DNA of 51,504 bases from Oscillospiraceae bacterium (GTDB lineage Bacteria; Bacillota; Clostridia; Oscillospirales; Oscillospiraceae): assembly GCA_015067545.1 (NCBI GenBank), contig SVMG01000012.1, forward strand, positions 1 through 51,504. The letters are read 5' to 3'. Shown piece by piece: positions 17,506 to 24,578 of the stretch (the first letter of the stretch is position 1; each line of letters opens with the position of its first letter). A model generated the notes under the pieces. It did no database searches, was not told the origin of the DNA, and was given only the letters and a program-made list of their open reading frames with translations. Both the position numbers and the translations under genes were made by a program.

Positions 17506-17937
17506 ATGAGTATCCATCAAATTTCTGTATTTCTGGAAAACCGCGCCGGTCAGTTGGCTGAGCTCACCAAGCTGCTGGCGCAAGAGCATGTGGACATTCG
17601 TGCCATTTCCATTGCGGAAACGTCTGATTATGGACTGGCCCGCATGATCGTGGATGACGCACAAAAGGCAAGCTCCATTTTGCTGCAGCACGGCACGATC
17701 CTTTCCATGACCCCTGTATGGGCCGTGGAAGTGCCGGACCGTCCTGCCGGACTTTCGGAGCTTCTGAGCGTTCTGGCTGAGAATCATGTGGATGTGGAGT
17801 ATATGTACTCCCTGTTCACCCATCGCAATGACACCGCCTACATGGTCCTGCGGATCTCTGACGAAGCTGCATTCCTTAAAGCCCTGGAGGGTACGGGAAT
17901 CAAAGTCGTTACCAATGAAGACCTGGATCTGAAATAA
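17506..17937 (+). CDS. Tandem ACT-domain amino-acid-binding protein
   Basis: 143 residues made of two ACT folds (about 1-70 and 72-143), the first starting IHQISVFLENRAGQLAELTKLL and the second VWAVEVPDRPAGLSELLSVL. ACT domains bind amino acids and regulate enzymes; stand-alone double-ACT proteins are often found with paaK and ior genes. No catalytic domain is attached, so a sensor role for an aromatic amino acid is inferred. Last gene of the T-box operon: 12 bp after paaK with AAGGAGG, and followed by a strong terminator. Confidence 0.88.
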   Translation: MSIHQISVFLENRAGQLAELTKLLAQEHVDIRAISIAETSDYGLARMIVDDAQKASSILLQHGTILSMTPVWAVEVPDRPAGLSELLSVLAENHVDVEYMYSLFTHRNDTAYMVLRISDEAAFLKALEGTGIKVVTNEDLDLK

Positions 17938-17941
17938 TCGC

Positions 17942-17969
17942 AAAGCCGGATGCAAGCGCATCCGGCTTT
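17942..17969 (+). terminator. Terminator of the ior/paaK operon
   Basis: AAAGCCGGATGC and GCATCCGGCTTT pair around AAGC. The T-run is short (TTTCCTATT). Confidence 0.82.
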
Positions 17970-17973
17970 CCTA

Positions 17974-18002
17974 TTGACAAAGTGTATACTTCGTGTTACG
18001 AT
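17974..18002 (+). promoter_or_regulatory. Promoter of the PadR operon
   Basis: TTGACA, 17-bp spacer, TACGAT. The spacer contains GTATAC and GTGTTAC, a loose dyad that might be the PadR autorepression site; this is tentative. Confidence 0.75.
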
Positions 18003-18026
18003 GTATTGCATAAAAGGAGGTATGAC

Positions 18027-18353
18027 ATGGATATTCAACTGAAGCGCGGCCTGTTGGATGTATGTGTCCTGGCCGCCATCAAAGGCAAGGATTCCTACGG
18101 CTACCAGATCATCAAGGACATGAAACCGTATCTAGCGCTGTCTGAATCCACCCTGTATACCATACTCAAGCGACTGGAAACTGCCAATATGCTCACTGTC
18201 CGTACTGCCGAGCATGGCGGAAGATTGCGAAAATACTACCATATTACCAACCTGGGACTGGAGCGTATTGAAGATTTTAAGAATAAATGGAAGGAACTTC
18301 TTTCCATATACCGGTTTGTAACCAAGGAGGACGATAGACATGACCAAACTTAA
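18027..18353 (+). CDS. PadR family transcriptional regulator
   Basis: 108-residue winged-helix repressor. It opens MDIQLKRGLLDVCVLAAI, with SYGYQIIKDM and the recognition-helix region LSESTLYTILKRLE, then the wing GRLRKYYHIT, all standard for PadR. The start MDIQ follows AAAGGAGG. Its end overlaps the DUF1700 gene by 14 bp. PadR-DUF1700-DUF4097 operons are common in Firmicutes, where PadR is likely autoregulatory and the partners respond at the membrane. Confidence 0.93.
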   Translation: MDIQLKRGLLDVCVLAAIKGKDSYGYQIIKDMKPYLALSESTLYTILKRLETANMLTVRTAEHGGRLRKYYHITNLGLERIEDFKNKWKELLSIYRFVTKEDDRHDQT

Positions 18354-18918
18354 ATTTCTTTTGTCCCTGCGGGATCGATTGCCAGATTTACCCCCGGAGG
18401 ATGTGGAGGAACGGCTGGGCTTTTACAGCGAAATGATCGAAGACCGCATGGAGGAGGGACTTTCCGAGGAAGAGGCGGTGGCGGCAGTGGGCTCAGTGGA
18501 TGAGATCGCTGCGCAGATCATTTCCGAAACTTCCCTGCCCCCTAAAAAGGCAAAGGCAAAAAGGCAGCTGAAGGTATGGGAAATCGTGCTATTGGCGCTG
18601 GGCTCTCCCATTTGGCTATCTCTGCTTGTCGCCGCATTTGCCGTTATTGTATCCATATTTGCTGCCGTGTGGGCAGTGATCATCTGCCTGTGGGCTGTAT
18701 TCGCTTCCTTGGTTGCCTGCGCATTTGCCGGGGTCGTTAGCGGTATCATACTTACTTTCGTCAGCCACGCTATTGCAGGTGTTGCCATGATCGCCGCCGG
18801 ACTTATCTGTGCAGGCCTTTCCATCTTCCTGTTCTATGGCTGCAAAGCGGCAACGGTGGGCACAGCGTGGCTGGTAAAAACGGCTGTTTCCAGCATCAGA
18901 AAGGAGAAAAATGTATGA
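18340..18918 (+). CDS. DUF1700 (HAAS-type) membrane protein
   Basis: 192-residue membrane protein. The N-terminal soluble part (LSLRDRLPDLPPEDVEERLGFY then EMIEDRMEEGLSEEEAVAAVGS) is the helical HAAS/DUF1700 signalling module. From about residue 85 several long Ala/Val/Ile-rich hydrophobic helices span the membrane. Family members are encoded with PadR regulators and probably relay a membrane or envelope signal, but no activity is proven. Its last four bases (ATGA) overlap the start of the DUF4097 gene. Confidence 0.88.
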   Translation: MTKLKFLLSLRDRLPDLPPEDVEERLGFYSEMIEDRMEEGLSEEEAVAAVGSVDEIAAQIISETSLPPKKAKAKRQLKVWEIVLLALGSPIWLSLLVAAFAVIVSIFAAVWAVIICLWAVFASLVACAFAGVVSGIILTFVSHAIAGVAMIAAGLICAGLSIFLFYGCKAATVGTAWLVKTAVSSIRKEKNV

Positions 18919-19823
18919 GCAAGAAAACAAAAGTATGGCTGCTCATTGCCGGTTGTCTTGTTGCTGCCGGACTGCTCCTCTTTGCCGCTGTCTTGGCAGC
19001 AAATGACTGGGATCTTACCAAGCTGAGCACCGAAGAATATGAAACCAATACACATATTCCAACCGAGTCATTCAGCAAAATACATATCTATACTGAGGAA
19101 GCGGATGTGCTTTTCCTCCCATCGGAAGACAATACCTGTGAAGTGGTCTGCTACGAAAGCAAAAACAGCCTCCATACCGTTGATGTTATAAATGATGCTC
19201 TGTACATCCGTGTCCGGAACGAAAAGAAATGGTATGACTATATCGGTATTCACTTAAGCTCACCGAAGATCACCGTATCTCTTCCCAGAGGAGCGTATGA
19301 TGCAGTTTTCATCCATTCCAGCACCGGCAGTGTGGAGATCCCCAGGGATTTTGAATTTTCCGTAGTGGACATTGCGGTATCCACGGGAGATGTAGCAAAT
19401 TATGCATCCACTTCCGAACACCTGAAAATCAAGACCGACACCGGTGATATCCATGTAGAAAATGCATCCGCAAACGCCATTCAGCTTTCAGTCTCCACAG
19501 GCCACATCGTCCTGAACGATATCCGGTGCAGCAAACTGGATGCCAAGGGAAGCACAGGCGACATCCGTCTGAAAAACGTCATCGCAACACAGCAGTTTTC
19601 CATTGACACAAGCACAGGTGATGTGAAATTCGACAAAAGCGATGCTCCCACGATCTTTGTAAAAACTGATACAGGCAATGTAACGGGCAGCCTGCTTTCG
19701 GGTAAGGTTTTTACAACCAAAACCTCCACAGGAGGTGTAAAAGTTCCCCCGTCTTCGACCGGTGGAGAATGCAATATTGTAACATCCACCGGCGATATCA
19801 GGCTGGAAGTACGGAGCAGTTGA
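18915..19823 (+). CDS. DUF4097 family beta-repeat surface protein
   Basis: 302 residues with one N-terminal membrane anchor (about 7-29, VWLLIAGCLVAAGLLLFAAV) and an extracytoplasmic beta-solenoid made of repeats around STGDI/TDTGDIHVENA/STGHIVLNDI/STGDIRLKNV/DTGNVTGSLL. This is the DUF4097 pattern. Function unknown; such proteins often cap PadR-DUF1700 operons. The start is in the ATGA overlap with the previous gene, so the two are translationally coupled. Confidence 0.88.
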   Translation: MSKKTKVWLLIAGCLVAAGLLLFAAVLAANDWDLTKLSTEEYETNTHIPTESFSKIHIYTEEADVLFLPSEDNTCEVVCYESKNSLHTVDVINDALYIRVRNEKKWYDYIGIHLSSPKITVSLPRGAYDAVFIHSSTGSVEIPRDFEFSVVDIAVSTGDVANYASTSEHLKIKTDTGDIHVENASANAIQLSVSTGHIVLNDIRCSKLDAKGSTGDIRLKNVIATQQFSIDTSTGDVKFDKSDAPTIFVKTDTGNVTGSLLSGKVFTTKTSTGGVKVPPSSTGGECNIVTSTGDIRLEVRSS

Positions 19824-19849
19824 TACCACCCAAATAGTGCTTGTTCTGT

Positions 19850-20334
19850 TTTCAAATTTCATCCACATCCATACCGGATGCGTCTGAAATTTGAAGGACT
19901 CTCCCACGGCCTAAAAACATGCCCCCGGCATGTTTTATTAACGGCCTTTCGAGTCCCACCCCCAGCATTAAAATATCGGCCACCCCGTTCGGGGTGGCTT
20001 TGTATATGCAACTTTTCAAATTTCATCCACATCCATACCGGATGCGTCTGAAATTTGAAGGACTCTCCCACGGCCTAAAAACATGCCCCCGGCATGTTTT
20101 ATTAACGGCCTTTCGAGTCCCACCACCAGCATTAAAATATCGGCCACCCCGTTCGGGGTGGCTTTGTATATGCAACTTTTCAAATTTCATCCACATCCAT
20201 ACCGGATGCGTCTGAAATTTGAAGGACTCTCCCACGGCCTAAAAACATGCCCCCGGCATGTTTTATTAACGGCCTTTCGAGTCCCACCACCAGCATTAAA
20301 ATATCGGCCACCCCATTCGGGGTGGCCGATATTT
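19850..20334. repeat. 164-bp tandem repeat, nearly three copies, next to tRNA-Leu
   Basis: Three direct copies with a 164-bp period (TTTTCAAATTTC recurs at 19849, 20013 and 20177) and only single-base differences (ACCCCC/ACCACC, CCCGTTC/CCCATTC). Each unit holds three hairpins: CAAATTTCA...TGAAATTTG; GGACTC...AACATGCC-CCC-GGCATGTT...GAGTCC; and GGCCACCCC-GTTC-GGGGTGGC. The last copy merges with the tRNA-Leu terminator. Short open frames inside are by-products of the repetition. The gap from 19824 to 20334 is otherwise empty. Confidence 0.9.
20299..20334 (-). terminator. Terminator of tRNA-Leu
   Basis: AAAATATCGGCCACCCC and GGGGTGGCCGATATTTT form a perfect hairpin with an ATTC loop, immediately 3' of the tRNA on the minus strand, ending in a T-run. 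A shorter version of the hairpin is present in each 164-bp repeat. Confidence 0.88.
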
Positions 20335-20417
20335 TGGTGCGAGAGATGGGACTCGAACCCACACGGCGAAACCACACGCACCTCAAACGTGCTTGTCTAC
20401 CATTCCAACACTCTCGC
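20335..20417 (-). tRNA. tRNA-Leu (anticodon GAG)
   Basis: Read on the minus strand it starts GCGAGAGTG and ends CTCTCGCACCA with encoded CCA. The acceptor pairs GCGAGAG/CTCTCGC, the T arm is TGGGTTCGAGTCCCA, and there is a long variable arm (TGGTTTCGCCG) as in leucine tRNAs. The anticodon arm CACGT-TTGAGGT-GCGTG gives anticodon GAG, decoding CUC/CUU. Confidence 0.93.
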
Positions 20418-20429
20418 AAGCGCTAACAT

Positions 20430-20458
20430 ATTATAACCGCCAGCATGTTTTTTGTCAA
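20430..20458 (-). promoter_or_regulatory. Promoter of tRNA-Leu
   Basis: Minus strand TTGACA, 17-bp spacer, TATAAT, 13 bp from the mature 5' end. Confidence 0.88.
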
Positions 20459-20549
20459 TAGGTATTTCCGCTTTATTTGTGTAAGTTTGCTGTCAATAAA
20501 TTGCACAAAAAACCAACGGAAAAGCCTGTTTTTTATAGTACTTTGCAAA

Positions 20550-20578
20550 TTGACACTCCGGCTGATAATGTGTATAAT
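20550..20578 (+). promoter_or_regulatory. Promoter of the leader/KTR-like gene
   Basis: TTGACA, 17-bp spacer, TATAAT: a perfect consensus about 150 bp before the KTR-like gene, leaving room for a leader RNA. Confidence 0.88.
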
Positions 20579-20619
20579 AACTGTAAATTTACTCGCACTT
20601 TGTCATTATTTAATTGCAT

Positions 20620-20652
20620 ATGCGCCTGTGCCTTAGTGCCTGTGCCATTTAA
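20620..20652 (+). CDS. Putative 10-residue leader peptide MRLCLSACAI
   Basis: A short frame lies between a consensus promoter and an intrinsic terminator; its stop codon lies inside the 5' arm of the terminator hairpin. This is the arrangement of ribosome-dependent attenuators that respond to stalled translation. No clear ribosome binding site precedes the ATG, which lowers confidence. Confidence 0.35.
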   Translation: MRLCLSACAI

Positions 20653-20685
20653 TCGCTGTGAACGATTATGGCACAGGTTTTTTAT
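20639..20685 (+). terminator. Attenuator-like terminator in front of the KTR-like gene
   Basis: CCTGTGCCATTTAATCG pairs with CGATTATGGCACAGG around a seven-base loop, followed by six Ts. A second CCTGTGCC copy just upstream (20625-20632) can pair with the same GGCACAGG, offering an alternative fold. The gene is transcribed only by readthrough of this hairpin. Confidence 0.8.
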
Positions 20686-20727
20686 TTGGTGCTGTCCCAA
20701 AAACGAGACGAAATCGAGGTGATATCC

Positions 20728-20913
20728 TTGCAAGACACCCTAACGGAACAAACGCATGACGATATGCAAGCTGCACGGCAGCGTTATCTATGCCCTTCCT
20801 GCGGCAAACACACTGTGCTTTGGTTGCTTCCAACCACGCAGATCAAGGATCTGCCCGTAAAATGCAAACGCTGTGGTAAGGAAATGATTATAAATATTAC
20901 TCCTGCACTTTAA
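20728..20913 (+). CDS. Small cysteine-rich KTR-like zinc-ribbon protein
   Basis: 61 residues from a TTG start that follows GAGGTGAT; the in-frame ATG 20 codons upstream lies within the terminator hairpin and is unlikely. Two CxxC knuckles (YLCPSCGKHTVLW and LPVKCKRCGKEMIINI) match the layout of cysteine-rich KTR proteins, small zinc ribbons often found on conjugative elements beside resistance genes. Function unknown. The leader peptide/terminator in front suggests induction by translation stress. The family call is from pattern memory. Confidence 0.6.
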   Translation: MQDTLTEQTHDDMQAARQRYLCPSCGKHTVLWLLPTTQIKDLPVKCKRCGKEMIINITPAL

Positions 20914-20965
20914 TAACAGAACTTGCTTCTTTCCTGTAAATCATAGACAAAGTATTTTTATCCCA

Positions 20966-21223
20966 ATGAAAGAGACGGATACCGCCATGCCTCAAACAAA
21001 TTTCGACACCATAGTTTACTGTATCGGTGGAATCATCGCCACATTGCTCTTGATCCTGCTGTTTTGCAAGGCCATATCTTACTTCTACGACTTTAACAAG
21101 GAATTAAGGTATCTCAATGACGAGATCAAACGAACAGAAGACGATGAGCGTGAATACTACCTGCACAAACGCAGAATGCTTTGGCTTTCCTTGCTCCCCT
21201 TCGTCAAATATCATAAAGACTGA
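20966..21223 (+). CDS. Small single-pass membrane protein, unknown function
   Basis: 85 residues: a short polar N-terminus, one strong transmembrane segment (about 17-40, IVYCIGGIIATLLLILLFCKAISY), then a charged, probably helical tail (NKELRYLNDEIKRTEDDEREYYLHKRR). No family is recognised. The first ATG lacks a good ribosome binding site; the in-frame ATG seven codons in (MPQTN) has only a weak GAGACGG upstream, so the start is uncertain. It ends before a terminator and may be read from the KTR-like gene promoter. Confidence 0.55.
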   Translation: MKETDTAMPQTNFDTIVYCIGGIIATLLLILLFCKAISYFYDFNKELRYLNDEIKRTEDDEREYYLHKRRMLWLSLLPFVKYHKD

Positions 21224-21251
21224 CAGGCATATTGTACTGCCCTATAGGTCA

Positions 21252-21286
21252 TAAAGGACACCGTCTGACCAGACGATGTCCTTTTA
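21252..21286 (+). terminator. Terminator after small membrane gene
   Basis: AAGGACA-C-CGTCTG and CAGACG-A-TGTCCTT pair almost completely around a tiny loop, followed by TTTATAAT. Confidence 0.8.
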
Positions 21287-21439
21287 TAATATGTGTCCTA
21301 AAAGCCCCAACAGGTTTATACTACCATAGTCCAGATTTATTTGTCAATATAAACTTTATTTTTACCAAAACAATCTATGTTTTGCACTATTACACTGTCT
21401 GTTTTTTATACATCATTCCATCTTGAAAAGTTGCTTCCC

Positions 21440-21932
21440 GTATGGTACTTTATAGTCAGAAAGGGTGATACCAATGTACAGGTAAACAAAACCCAATCGG
21501 CAACGGGATATTTCCAAAGGCAATCTTCGGCAGTTGGTCAAGCAAAATGAAATCGCAAATGCGAAGTAAGGTAAGCAGTCAACCAACGAATGTAATCAAA
21601 AACAGTATTTGAATTGAATAAGGCCATATAAAGTAAATTAGGACTCGTAAAAAATTCAAAACTGCTTGAGATGCCAAAAAAGGAAAATAAAAGAATCCCG
21701 TAGGACGCCGCAAAGATGCACCTTCCCTATACAAGGGAAATATTCCGACACACAAGTGATTCACGCTTAGGGAATGTAGAAGTGGTAGTGGTTTGGAAGG
21801 TATTTCGAAAACGCATGAAGGTGACATCTAATCTGCAGAAAGTGAGGTTAACCAATGATGTTAGATACTAAGAGTGAACAGAAATGACCCTTGACTGATG
21901 GAATCGAAAGATACACGGTCAAGGGTCATTTC
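21440..21932 (+). other. Structured non-coding region, possible group II intron remnant
   Basis: The 750-bp gap 21224-21979 has no convincing gene. Its core is A-rich with RNA-like motifs: GTATGGTACTTTATAGTCAGAA then GGGTGATACC near the left edge, GAAATCGCAAATGCGAAG, TTCCCTATACAAGGGAA, and GAAGGTGACATCTAATC then TGCAGAAAGTGAGGTTAACC near the right. The style resembles domain I of bacterial group II introns, but I see neither a domain V hairpin nor a reverse transcriptase, so it would be a fragment. It ends at a strong terminator. Identity is a guess from resemblance only. Confidence 0.3.
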
Positions 21933-21937
21933 TTTTT
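21882..21937 (+). terminator. Terminator closing the structured non-coding region
   Basis: AAATGACCCTTGAC and GTCAAGGGTCATTT pair perfectly around a 22-base loop, followed by CTTTTTG. It indicates a transcript from the left despite the lack of a gene. Confidence 0.85.
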
Positions 21938-21946
21938 GTTCTTAGG

Positions 21947-21974
21947 AAAAGCCACGCCGAACGGCGTGGCTTTC
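21947..21974 (-). terminator. Terminator of the 5'-nucleotidase operon
   Basis: AAAGCCACGCCG and CGGCGTGGCTTT pair around AA. It is directly downstream of the minus-strand 5'-nucleotidase. Confidence 0.85.
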
Positions 21975-21979
21975 ATTGT

Positions 21980-22879
21980 TTATTCGGATTTATAGGGCAC
22001 TCTTGCAGCAGGTACCAGCTTGGATGCCGGTTCTGTATGCACCGCCTGGTCATCAAAGAAGATGTGGGCACCAAAGGCTTTCAGAAAATCGCTTTTCTGC
22101 ACGCCGCCCAGGAAAAATGCTTCGTCAATTCGAACGCCCCATGCCATAAGAGTACGAATTACACGCTCATGAGCCGGTGCGTTCCGGGCTGTGACCAGTG
22201 CGGTACGGATGGGCATATTATCCGTGGGAAATTTCTTCTGAACATGGGAAATCGTGGTCAGCAGCTTTGCAAACGGGCCCTCCGGCAAAGGCTTACGGGC
22301 GTTCAGACGCTCATGCTCCTCGAAGGCCTCCAGGCCCTGGGATTTGAAAATCTTTTCCGATTCATCGGAGAAGATCACCGCGTCACCGTCAAAGGCAATA
22401 CGGATCTGATCCATCACTTCATCAGGCGAGATCTCCAGGTCATTGTGAGAGCAGATAAGACCCGCTGCCACACCGGCATCGATGGCCTCCTGCACATCCT
22501 CCTCATTGGCGGACAGGAACAGCCCTGTGCGGAATGCACTCAGGTACGGTGCGATCTTATTGCCGCCCACCAATGCCGCACGGCTGATATCCAGGCCGTA
22601 ATGCTCAATGGAATTAAATATCCGCAGGCTGGTATCCGCGCTGTTCTTGGACATGATGATGATCTCCACCAGCTGCTCATCGCCATCATTGAGCTTATGC
22701 AGGGCACGGATCAAGGGGAAAGCCGTACCCGGCTTCAGGATATCCTGTTCATGATCACGCTGGTAAGCAAGATATGCCTGCAGCCCCTGTTCTTCGTAAA
22801 TAGTGTTCTCATACTCCAGGTCGAAAAGCGCCCGGGAGGAAATGCCCACCACCAATTTATTATCCAATGTCACTGCCAT
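21980..22879 (-). CDS. Cytosolic 5'-nucleotidase (PF06189 type)
   Basis: Resembles the cytosolic 5'-nucleotidase family related to vertebrate NT5C1, which dephosphorylates nucleoside monophosphates. Typical features are LVVGISSRALFDLEYEN at the N-terminus, IIIMSKNSADTSLRIFNSIEHYGL, FDGDAVIFSDESEKIF around residue 165-180 (acidic metal motif), and ALVTARNAPAHERVIRTL. 299 aa from the ATG eight bases behind AAAGGAG; an earlier GTG overlaps that site. Last of a three-gene minus-strand run with DUF523 and the aldo/keto reductase. Confidence 0.88.
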   Translation of the reverse strand: MAVTLDNKLVVGISSRALFDLEYENTIYEEQGLQAYLAYQRDHEQDILKPGTAFPLIRALHKLNDGDEQLVEIIIMSKNSADTSLRIFNSIEHYGLDISRAALVGGNKIAPYLSAFRTGLFLSANEEDVQEAIDAGVAAGLICSHNDLEISPDEVMDQIRIAFDGDAVIFSDESEKIFKSQGLEAFEEHERLNARKPLPEGPFAKLLTTISHVQKKFPTDNMPIRTALVTARNAPAHERVIRTLMAWGVRIDEAFFLGGVQKSDFLKAFGAHIFFDDQAVHTEPASKLVPAARVPYKSE

Positions 22880-22932
22880 TGTCTTCACTCCTTTTGTGGG
22901 AGAATTCTATCACAGGTTTTCCCTGTTTGCAA

Positions 22933-23349
22933 TTACAAATCTTCCGAATCCACCACTTTATAGCCTTTTTCTTGCAACGCTGAAGCCAAAACACCCATGC
23001 CGTCCACCAAGACACCGGAAAATGTCCCGTCATATACCTGCTTAACGCCGCAGGTCGGACTTCTGGATTTGAGAATCACGCATTCAATGTCCTGACCTTC
23101 TAATTGAGCCAGAATCTGCTCTACCGCTTTTCGCAGGGCTTCATCCACGGAAGTGCCGTCCTGCCGGCGAACCACGCCATTGACGATCTCAATGGGTTCT
23201 CTTGGAATGCCGAGACCTGCAAGCCGCTCCGGGCACACGGGGATCACTTCCCTGCCCTCGACGAATTTCGCCACTGCTGCAGAGTAATTATTTCCACCGT
23301 TATATTTGCAGTTTTCCCCCAACAGACAGGCACTGACTACGATCTTCAC
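22933..23349 (-). CDS. DUF523 family protein
   Basis: Small conserved cytosolic protein of unknown function, 138 residues. Diagnostic motifs are KIVVSACLLGENCKYNGGNN at the start, VCPERLAGLGIPREP, and LKSRSPTCG. The conserved cysteines suggest metal or redox chemistry. I place the start at GTG, giving the family-typical MKIVVSACLLG and a seven-base spacing from AAGGAGG; an ATG two codons earlier would be only one base from that site. It begins right after the aldo/keto reductase stop. Confidence 0.9.
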   Translation of the reverse strand: MKIVVSACLLGENCKYNGGNNYSAAVAKFVEGREVIPVCPERLAGLGIPREPIEIVNGVVRRQDGTSVDEALRKAVEQILAQLEGQDIECVILKSRSPTCGVKQVYDGTFSGVLVDGMGVLASALQEKGYKVVDSEDL

Positions 23350-23351
23350 GA

Positions 23352-24452
23352 TCATTCCTCCTTGGAACTGCCAAGCTTACGCAAAAGGGCGCGGATGGGC
23401 AAAAATTGCGGACAGCTCTTTTCACATTTTCCGCACCATACGCAGTCTGCCGGCTTGCCGCCTGGAATACTGCTTATGTCCGTAGCCGCACCTGCGTTCT
23501 TCGCTGCATTTGCAGCCGCGAAAAGATCCGGGATTCGGATCTGCTGCGGACAGCCATCCACACAGTACCGGCATCCGGTACAGGGGATCTGTTCCGTGCC
23601 CCAGTATACGGCAGCAGCCTTTTTCAGTTCTGCTTTTTCCGCTTCGCTCAGAGGTTTAAAATCCTTCATGGTGCGGATATTGTCGTTGACCATATCCATA
23701 TTGCCCATGCCGGACAGAACCATGATCACATTGGGAAAGCTTGCCGCAAAGCGCAGGGCATAGCTTGCCCGAGAGCCGTCACCAAGACCGTCAATGATTT
23801 TTGCCATAGGCTCGGACATGTTCACCAGCTGACCGCCCTTAACAGGCTCCATAACCATCACAGGCTTATTGTGTTTGACGCAGACCTCATAGCACAGCTT
23901 GCTTTGCACCCGCTCGTCCTCATAGTCCACATAGTTAAACTGCAGCTGCACCACTTCCACGCCGGGATTTTCCGTTAAGATCTTATCCAAAACCTCTGCG
24001 GTATCGTGGAACGACAGTCCCACATGACGGATCTTCCCTGCTTCCTTCAATCGGAATGCTTCCTCATAAGCACCGTTACTTTTATAATGCTCATAGCTCC
24101 GGGAGCTTTGGGCGTGCATGAGATAAAAATCAAAGTATTCCACACCGCAGGCCGCCAGCTGGGCATCCAGACAGGGCTCGATATCCTCCCGGCATTTGAA
24201 ATAGTTGTAAGACAGCTTGTCCGTAAGTACAAATGCATCCCGGGGATAACGGGAAGTCAGACATTCCCGCAGGGCGATCTCGCTCTTTCCGTCGAAATAG
24301 ATCCGGGCTGTGTCGAAATAGTTAAAGCCATTTTCGAGAAATGCATCGATCATGCGACGAAATTCGTCATAATCCACATCACCGTCTCTGGTTTGCATGC
24401 GCATACAGCCAAAGCCGAAGTTCTTTTTAATCTCCGGAAACACGGTTTTCAT
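23352..24452 (-). CDS. Aldo/keto reductase with C-terminal 2x[4Fe-4S] domain
   Basis: The N-terminal TIM-barrel aldo/keto reductase (about residues 1-270) contains NYFDTARIYFDGKSE (catalytic Asp/Tyr), a DKLS lysine, and LMHAQSSRSYEHY. The C-terminus adds a ferredoxin-like domain, CTGCRYCVDGCPQQ and CVWCGKCEKSCPQF. This fusion is frequent in anaerobic Clostridia and suggests electron exchange with ferredoxin; substrate unknown. 366 aa from MKTVFPEI behind AAAGGTGG. First gene of the minus-strand run ending in the nucleotidase. Confidence 0.9.
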   Translation of the reverse strand: MKTVFPEIKKNFGFGCMRMQTRDGDVDYDEFRRMIDAFLENGFNYFDTARIYFDGKSEIALRECLTSRYPRDAFVLTDKLSYNYFKCREDIEPCLDAQLAACGVEYFDFYLMHAQSSRSYEHYKSNGAYEEAFRLKEAGKIRHVGLSFHDTAEVLDKILTENPGVEVVQLQFNYVDYEDERVQSKLCYEVCVKHNKPVMVMEPVKGGQLVNMSEPMAKIIDGLGDGSRASYALRFAASFPNVIMVLSGMGNMDMVNDNIRTMKDFKPLSEAEKAELKKAAAVYWGTEQIPCTGCRYCVDGCPQQIRIPDLFAAANAAKNAGAATDISSIPGGKPADCVWCGKCEKSCPQFLPIRALLRKLGSSKEE

Positions 24453-24474
24453 GTTTATCCCACCTTTCGCTTTT

Positions 24475-24503
24475 ATTATATATGCACACATGCTAAAATG
24501 CAA
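24475..24503 (-). promoter_or_regulatory. Promoter of aldo/keto reductase-DUF523-nucleotidase
   Basis: Minus strand TTGCAT, 17-bp spacer, TATAAT, about 20 bp before the start codon. Confidence 0.8.
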
Positions 24504-24521
24504 ACAAAAGATCCCACAAGA

Positions 24522-24551
24522 TTGACATTATCTTTTTCTTTGTGCTATTAT
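24522..24551 (+). promoter_or_regulatory. Promoter of mntP
   Basis: TTGACA, 18-bp spacer, TATTAT. Only about 20 bp of leader remains before the mntP ribosome binding site, too short for a manganese riboswitch. Confidence 0.75.
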
Positions 24552-24578
24552 ATAGGCAGCTTTCATCGGAGGTCTCCT

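Noticed and set aside
13874..17937. Reading the ior/paaK operon as purely a degradation pathway
   Set aside because: The T-box leader predicts expression when an amino acid is lacking, which argues against a purely catabolic role, though a reversible enzyme could still do both.
19850..20334. CRISPR array
   Set aside because: The 164-bp units are identical throughout with no variable spacers, and no cas genes are nearby.
20083..20436. Frame containing WCERWDSNPHGETTRTSN
   Set aside because: Antisense of tRNA-Leu plus the 164-bp repeats; the repeated short frames come from the tandem units.
21579..21827. 82-residue minus-strand frame in the large gap
   Set aside because: No ribosome binding site, odd composition, and it overlaps the structured non-coding stretch.
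24504..24578. yybP-ykoY manganese riboswitch before mntP
   Set aside because: The promoter leaves only about 20 bases of leader, far too short for that riboswitch.
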